NCBI GenBank assembly: GCA_020722305.1
Contig: DYLB01000107.1
Span: forward strand, 1 to 7,026
Source of the DNA: Anaerolinea thermophila
GTDB lineage: Bacteria; Chloroflexota; Anaerolineae; Anaerolineales; Villigracilaceae
DNA: 7,026 nt
Direction of reading: 5' to 3'
Positions 4,693 through 7,026 of the stretch are shown piece by piece (position 1 is the first letter of the stretch; each line of letters opens with the position of its first letter). The translations under genes were made by a program, and so were the position numbers. Below the pieces are notes generated by a model. That model did no database searches. It had not been told where the DNA came from and saw only the letters and a list, made by a program, of their open reading frames with translations.

Positions 4693-6237
4693 ATGCGCTT
4701 GACGCCCAAACACAAACTTACCCTCCTGATAATTTTCTACGGCGCCTGGGGGCTGGCGCTGGGGGTGAGCATCGCCAGGTACGGGTTGGGGGTCTCCACC
4801 GATTCGGTCGCGTATATGTTCGCCGGGAAGAACCTTTTCGCCGGCCAGGGGCTGACGACCTATTCCGAAAACCCGTTCGTCTTGTGGCCGCCGGTCTACC
4901 CGGTCCTGCTGGGGGTGGTGAACAGCCTGACCGGCATCGAAGTGTTCCACGCAGCCATCCTGCTCCAGTTTCTGGCTTACGGGCTGACATCCACCGTTAC
5001 GGCCTTGCTGCTCCGGGATATTTTCCCGAACGACTTTGCTTTCGTCCTGCTGGGGAGCGCCGTCATCGCCATCGGCCCGGTGGTCATCATCACCTTCCAA
5101 CTGGTCGGCACGGACTATCTCCACCTGGCGCTGGTATTGACCTGTCTGCTCATCCTCGGCCGATACGCCCGGAGGCAAAGCCCGGCCCACATCTGGTGGA
5201 TGGTCCTGCTTGGCGGGATCACCGGCCTGCTGCGCTACACGGGACTGGCGGTGACCCTGACCGGGGCAATCCTGGTCTTCTTCTACACCTCCGGCCCCCT
5301 GCGCCGCCGCCTCGCCCGCTCGTTCTGGACGGGTCTGGCTGCCCTGCCCGCCGGAGGCTGGATCCTGGCCGAACGGCTGATCTTCAGGCCTCCCCGCCGG
5401 GAACCGATCGAATTCTCCCGCAGCCTGGCGCAATATTCCGGTTCGATCCTCGAATGGTTCACCCAGGCCGAGATCGGGGAAGCCGGTCCGCTGCTGGTCT
5501 GGCTGCTGTGGGGCATCGTCGCCGCGCTGGTCGTCTTTTTGCTGGCCGCCCGGCGGGTCCAGCCCGTTTTCGCCCCGGAATCGGTCGCCATCCTGGGCTA
5601 CGGATTGGTCTACACGATACTCCTGCTGGGGATTTCCAGCCAGACCTACATCAACCGGCTGATCGGGCGCTTCGTGTTGCCGGTCTATGTGCCGTTGATC
5701 CTGCTGGCGCTCCTGGCGGCGGAGGCATTTGTTCGTCTTGTGAAGGCCCGTTTTACCAACAGCATCCCCAAAATAGCTGCCGCCGCCACTTTTTTGGTCT
5801 TATTGCTGGCCTTCCTGCCAATCGGGAGCGAATCCATCGCCACCATCCGGGAGACTGCGGCCAACGGGGCGGGATACGAGAATATCTACAATTCCCGCGA
5901 GTGGAATGAAAACGAGATCATCCGCTTCATCAAGGAGCATCCCCTGCCCGAAAACGCCCGCCTGTTCAGCAACTACCCGGCCGGGATCGCCTTCCACACC
6001 TGGCGGACGGTCTATCCGTCCCCGCACAAATATGCGGGGCCATACAGCGACAAGGTCATCCCGCTGAAAAGTTATCGGGGCGAGTTGTTTGCCAGGGGAG
6101 AAGACACTTACCTGATCTGGATCGAACCCAATCTCTACGAGCACGTCTACCAGGTCGGCGAACTGGCCGAAATCGCCAGGATCGTCCCGGTTCTGGAAAA
6201 CGAAGACGGGGGAATTTACCAGCTCCTGCCAAGATAA
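4693..6237 (+). CDS. Polytopic GT-C type glycosyltransferase-like membrane protein
   Basis: From the ATG at 4693 the product has 514 residues. It starts with a membrane helix (about 9-29), followed by a loop with D37-S-V-A-Y41, then WPPVYPVLLG (65-74), and about ten further hydrophobic segments to residue 376. A soluble C-terminal domain (about 380-514) follows. The Asp in the first extracytoplasmic loop and the 'PP.YP.LLG' motif at the second helix are typical of GT-C enzymes of the ArnT/PMT-like superfamily, which move sugars from polyprenyl phosphate carriers to lipids, glycans or proteins outside the membrane. GLLRYTGLA (178-186) and the NRLIGRFVLPVY segment also fit. Acceptor and sugar cannot be told. 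The frame is open back to a TTG at 4504, but that 63-residue extension is not membrane-like and overlaps the repeat region and promoter. An AGGAAG (4672-4677) lies unusually far (15 nt) before the ATG. Confidence 0.85.
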   Translation: MRLTPKHKLTLLIIFYGAWGLALGVSIARYGLGVSTDSVAYMFAGKNLFAGQGLTTYSENPFVLWPPVYPVLLGVVNSLTGIEVFHAAILLQFLAYGLTSTVTALLLRDIFPNDFAFVLLGSAVIAIGPVVIITFQLVGTDYLHLALVLTCLLILGRYARRQSPAHIWWMVLLGGITGLLRYTGLAVTLTGAILVFFYTSGPLRRRLARSFWTGLAALPAGGWILAERLIFRPPRREPIEFSRSLAQYSGSILEWFTQAEIGEAGPLLVWLLWGIVAALVVFLLAARRVQPVFAPESVAILGYGLVYTILLLGISSQTYINRLIGRFVLPVYVPLILLALLAAEAFVRLVKARFTNSIPKIAAAATFLVLLLAFLPIGSESIATIRETAANGAGYENIYNSREWNENEIIRFIKEHPLPENARLFSNYPAGIAFHTWRTVYPSPHKYAGPYSDKVIPLKSYRGELFARGEDTYLIWIEPNLYEHVYQVGELAEIARIVPVLENEDGGIYQLLPR

Positions 6238-6278
6238 GATGCCACTGTTTGCATGATGCGCATTGTACCGCCAGGGAA

Positions 6279-6788
6279 TCATCTTCTCCGCAGGCGTTTC
6301 CGGTCCATCTGGGCTACGACCCCGAAGATGAACAGGACGACGATCGCCAGGATGCCCGCCGGGCGCGACATCCCCAGCGCTTCGACCACCAGGGAGGCCC
6401 CGGCCAGCGACGACAGGACGATGACGGCAACGTCGAAAAATTGGCCTATCAGGATCGCTCCCAAAATCCCGCCGACCAAGTAAATGATCCAGAGTGCTTG
6501 GCCCTGTCCCAGATTCAACGCCGCGGCGACCGCGCCCAGGATGTACGCCCCGCCCAGGAACCCGGCCACGCCGATAGCGAAACTTTGCAGGAACGCGGCC
6601 AGCAAGGCCCCCACCAGCCCGAAGGCGAGTCCAATGAGGATCGCCACCCCCTCCTGCCGGATTTGAAGCGCCTGCGTGGCGACCGTCATCCCGGCTGCAA
6701 AACCGATAGCCGCCACGAAAAACCAGAACAACTTGCGCCCAAAGAGCAGGAGCAGGACACCTACCAGTAAACGGCCGAGGAGAATCAT
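6279..6788 (-). CDS. Small polytopic membrane protein, TM198/DUF4203-like
   Basis: The 169-residue product is almost wholly hydrophobic, with about six to seven membrane segments (roughly 3-16, 20-40, 47-66, 68-92, 97-115, 117-139, 143-160), and ends in a basic cytoplasmic tail (DRKRLRRR). The glycine-rich helices and the FGRKLFWFFVAAIGFAAG motif (16-33) resemble the TM7S3/TM198-like family (DUF4203), which has no established bacterial function. The start is supported by an AAGGAAGGAA tract (6790-6799, minus strand) directly before the ATG, and a TACAAT -10 lies further upstream. The gene converges with the glycosyltransferase across only 41 nt, in which I find no convincing terminator. The family assignment rests on pattern recall and is less sure than the fact that this is a real membrane protein. 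Confidence 0.8.
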   Translation of the reverse strand: MILLGRLLVGVLLLLFGRKLFWFFVAAIGFAAGMTVATQALQIRQEGVAILIGLAFGLVGALLAAFLQSFAIGVAGFLGGAYILGAVAAALNLGQGQALWIIYLVGGILGAILIGQFFDVAVIVLSSLAGASLVVEALGMSRPAGILAIVVLFIFGVVAQMDRKRLRRR

Positions 6789-6828
6789 GATTCCTTCCTT
6801 TCACTTGTAAAATTGACTTTGTTCCCCC

Positions 6829-6834
6829 ATTGTA
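6829..6834 (-). promoter_or_regulatory. -10 candidate for the small membrane protein gene
   Basis: TACAAT on the minus strand (in the context TATTACAATGGG) would place the transcript start near 6822 and give a leader of about 34 nt that contains the purine-rich ribosome binding tract. No clear -35 is seen. The word matches the -10 candidate at 4655-4660. Confidence 0.35.
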
Positions 6835-6872
6835 ATACGAATGCGACGGCCATCACCCGATCAGGTTATGCC

Positions 6873-6922
6873 GGAGTCCAACAGCTTGCCCTGAGCCAGA
6901 CGAAGGGACTCCCGTCGTTGGA
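6873..6922. repeat. REP-like intergenic repeat with CCCTGAGC...GAAGGG core
   Basis: CTTGCCCTGAGC (from 6885) followed by CCAGACGAAGGG (to 6907) resembles the widespread bacterial intergenic repeat that reads CTTGnCCTGAGC-spacer-CGAAGGG. It is bracketed by the inverted pair GGAGTCC (6873-6879) and GGACTCC (6906-6912), and further by TCCAAC (6877-6882) and GTTGGA (6917-6922). It is non-coding in either strand as far as I can see. Confidence 0.55.
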
Positions 6923-6925
6923 AGC

Positions 6926-6945
6926 CAAAAGTCGGGAGACTTTTG
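6926..6945. repeat. Hairpin repeat, GTC-GGGA-GAC core
   Basis: CAAAAGTC (6926-6933) and GACTTTTG (6938-6945) form a perfect 8-bp stem around GGGA, followed by ACTCCGTG. The layout and roughly 19 of 24 aligned bases match the hairpin embedded in the helicase gene at 1334-1355 and its 3' flank. I infer both belong to one dispersed repeat family. Confidence 0.55.
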
Positions 6946-6967
6946 ACTCCGTGACCCTCATCACACG

Positions 6968-6997
6968 CAAACAGGGACGGTTGCCCGTCCCTGTTTG
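6968..6997. terminator. Strong 13-bp hairpin, possible bidirectional terminator
   Basis: CAAACAGGGACGG (6968-6980) pairs perfectly with 6985-6997 around a TTGC loop. Both strands end the stem in GTTTG, giving only a weak T run, so it is a hairpin with possible terminator function in either direction. On the minus strand it could end a gene whose TAA would be at 7024-7026; on the plus strand it would shield a downstream gene from read-through. Confidence 0.45.
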
Positions 6998-7011
6998 GTT
7001 CGTCCCGTCCG

Positions 7012-7017
7012 AAGGAG
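7012..7017 (+). promoter_or_regulatory. Possible ribosome binding site for a gene beyond the window
   Basis: AAGGAG is a good Shine-Dalgarno sequence. The ATG at 7019-7021 is too close (1 nt), but a start codon beginning at 7026 or just beyond would be ideally placed (8 nt or a little more). The window ends there, so this is a guess. The rival reading is that the final TTA is the stop codon of a minus-strand gene. Confidence 0.25.
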
Positions 7018-7026
7018 AATGCGTTA

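Noticed and set aside
5800..6804. A 334-codon open frame on the - strand, and a 259-codon one at 4654-5433
   Set aside because: Both are antisense or frame-shifted shadows of the GT-C gene and the small membrane protein gene; they are rich in Gly/Arg/Pro and show no recognisable domain.

Overview
The window looks like chromosomal DNA from a GC-rich, free-living bacterium, most likely Chloroflexota (Anaerolineae-like) or a similar environmental lineage. This is inferred from gene content (META-domain lipoprotein, GT-C type membrane glycosyltransferase, small TM198/DUF4203-like membrane protein, HNH-bearing DUF1998 helicase) and from the abundance of short intergenic repeats. No marker gene fixes the taxon.

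Layout, left to right. 1-27 is a degenerate 9-bp repeat abutting a decayed C-terminal piece of an MFS transporter (to 324, +). 380-802 (+) encodes a META-domain lipoprotein ending at a strong rho-independent terminator (822-865). 896-3520 (-) encodes an MrfA/YprA-like DEAH helicase with an HNH nuclease domain and a DUF1998 cysteine cluster. 3575-4381 (-) encodes a TerC-family membrane protein with its own terminator (3540-3565), so the helicase probably starts from its own extended -10, apparently as a leaderless message. A 311-bp divergent intergenic region (4382-4692) holds nested inverted repeats. 4693-6237 (+) is a polytopic GT-C glycosyltransferase-like protein. It converges with a small polytopic membrane protein (6279-6788, -). 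6789-7026 has no gene in view and is packed with hairpins and repeats.

The genes do not form one pathway: they are mostly single-gene units with convergent or divergent neighbours. The most striking point is that the helicase gene appears to have absorbed three different short DNA repeats in frame: a 7-bp tandem repeat (3141-3175), a 58-60 bp GC-rich palindrome (2513-2572) and a GTC-NGGA-GAC hairpin (1334-1355). A relative of the last one lies in the intergenic DNA at 6926-6945. All helicase motifs and HNH/DUF1998 metal ligands remain intact. This resembles the invasion of genes by palindromic elements known in Rickettsia. The helicase-HNH architecture, a putative repair translocase with a nuclease in cis, is the best candidate for under-described biology here.
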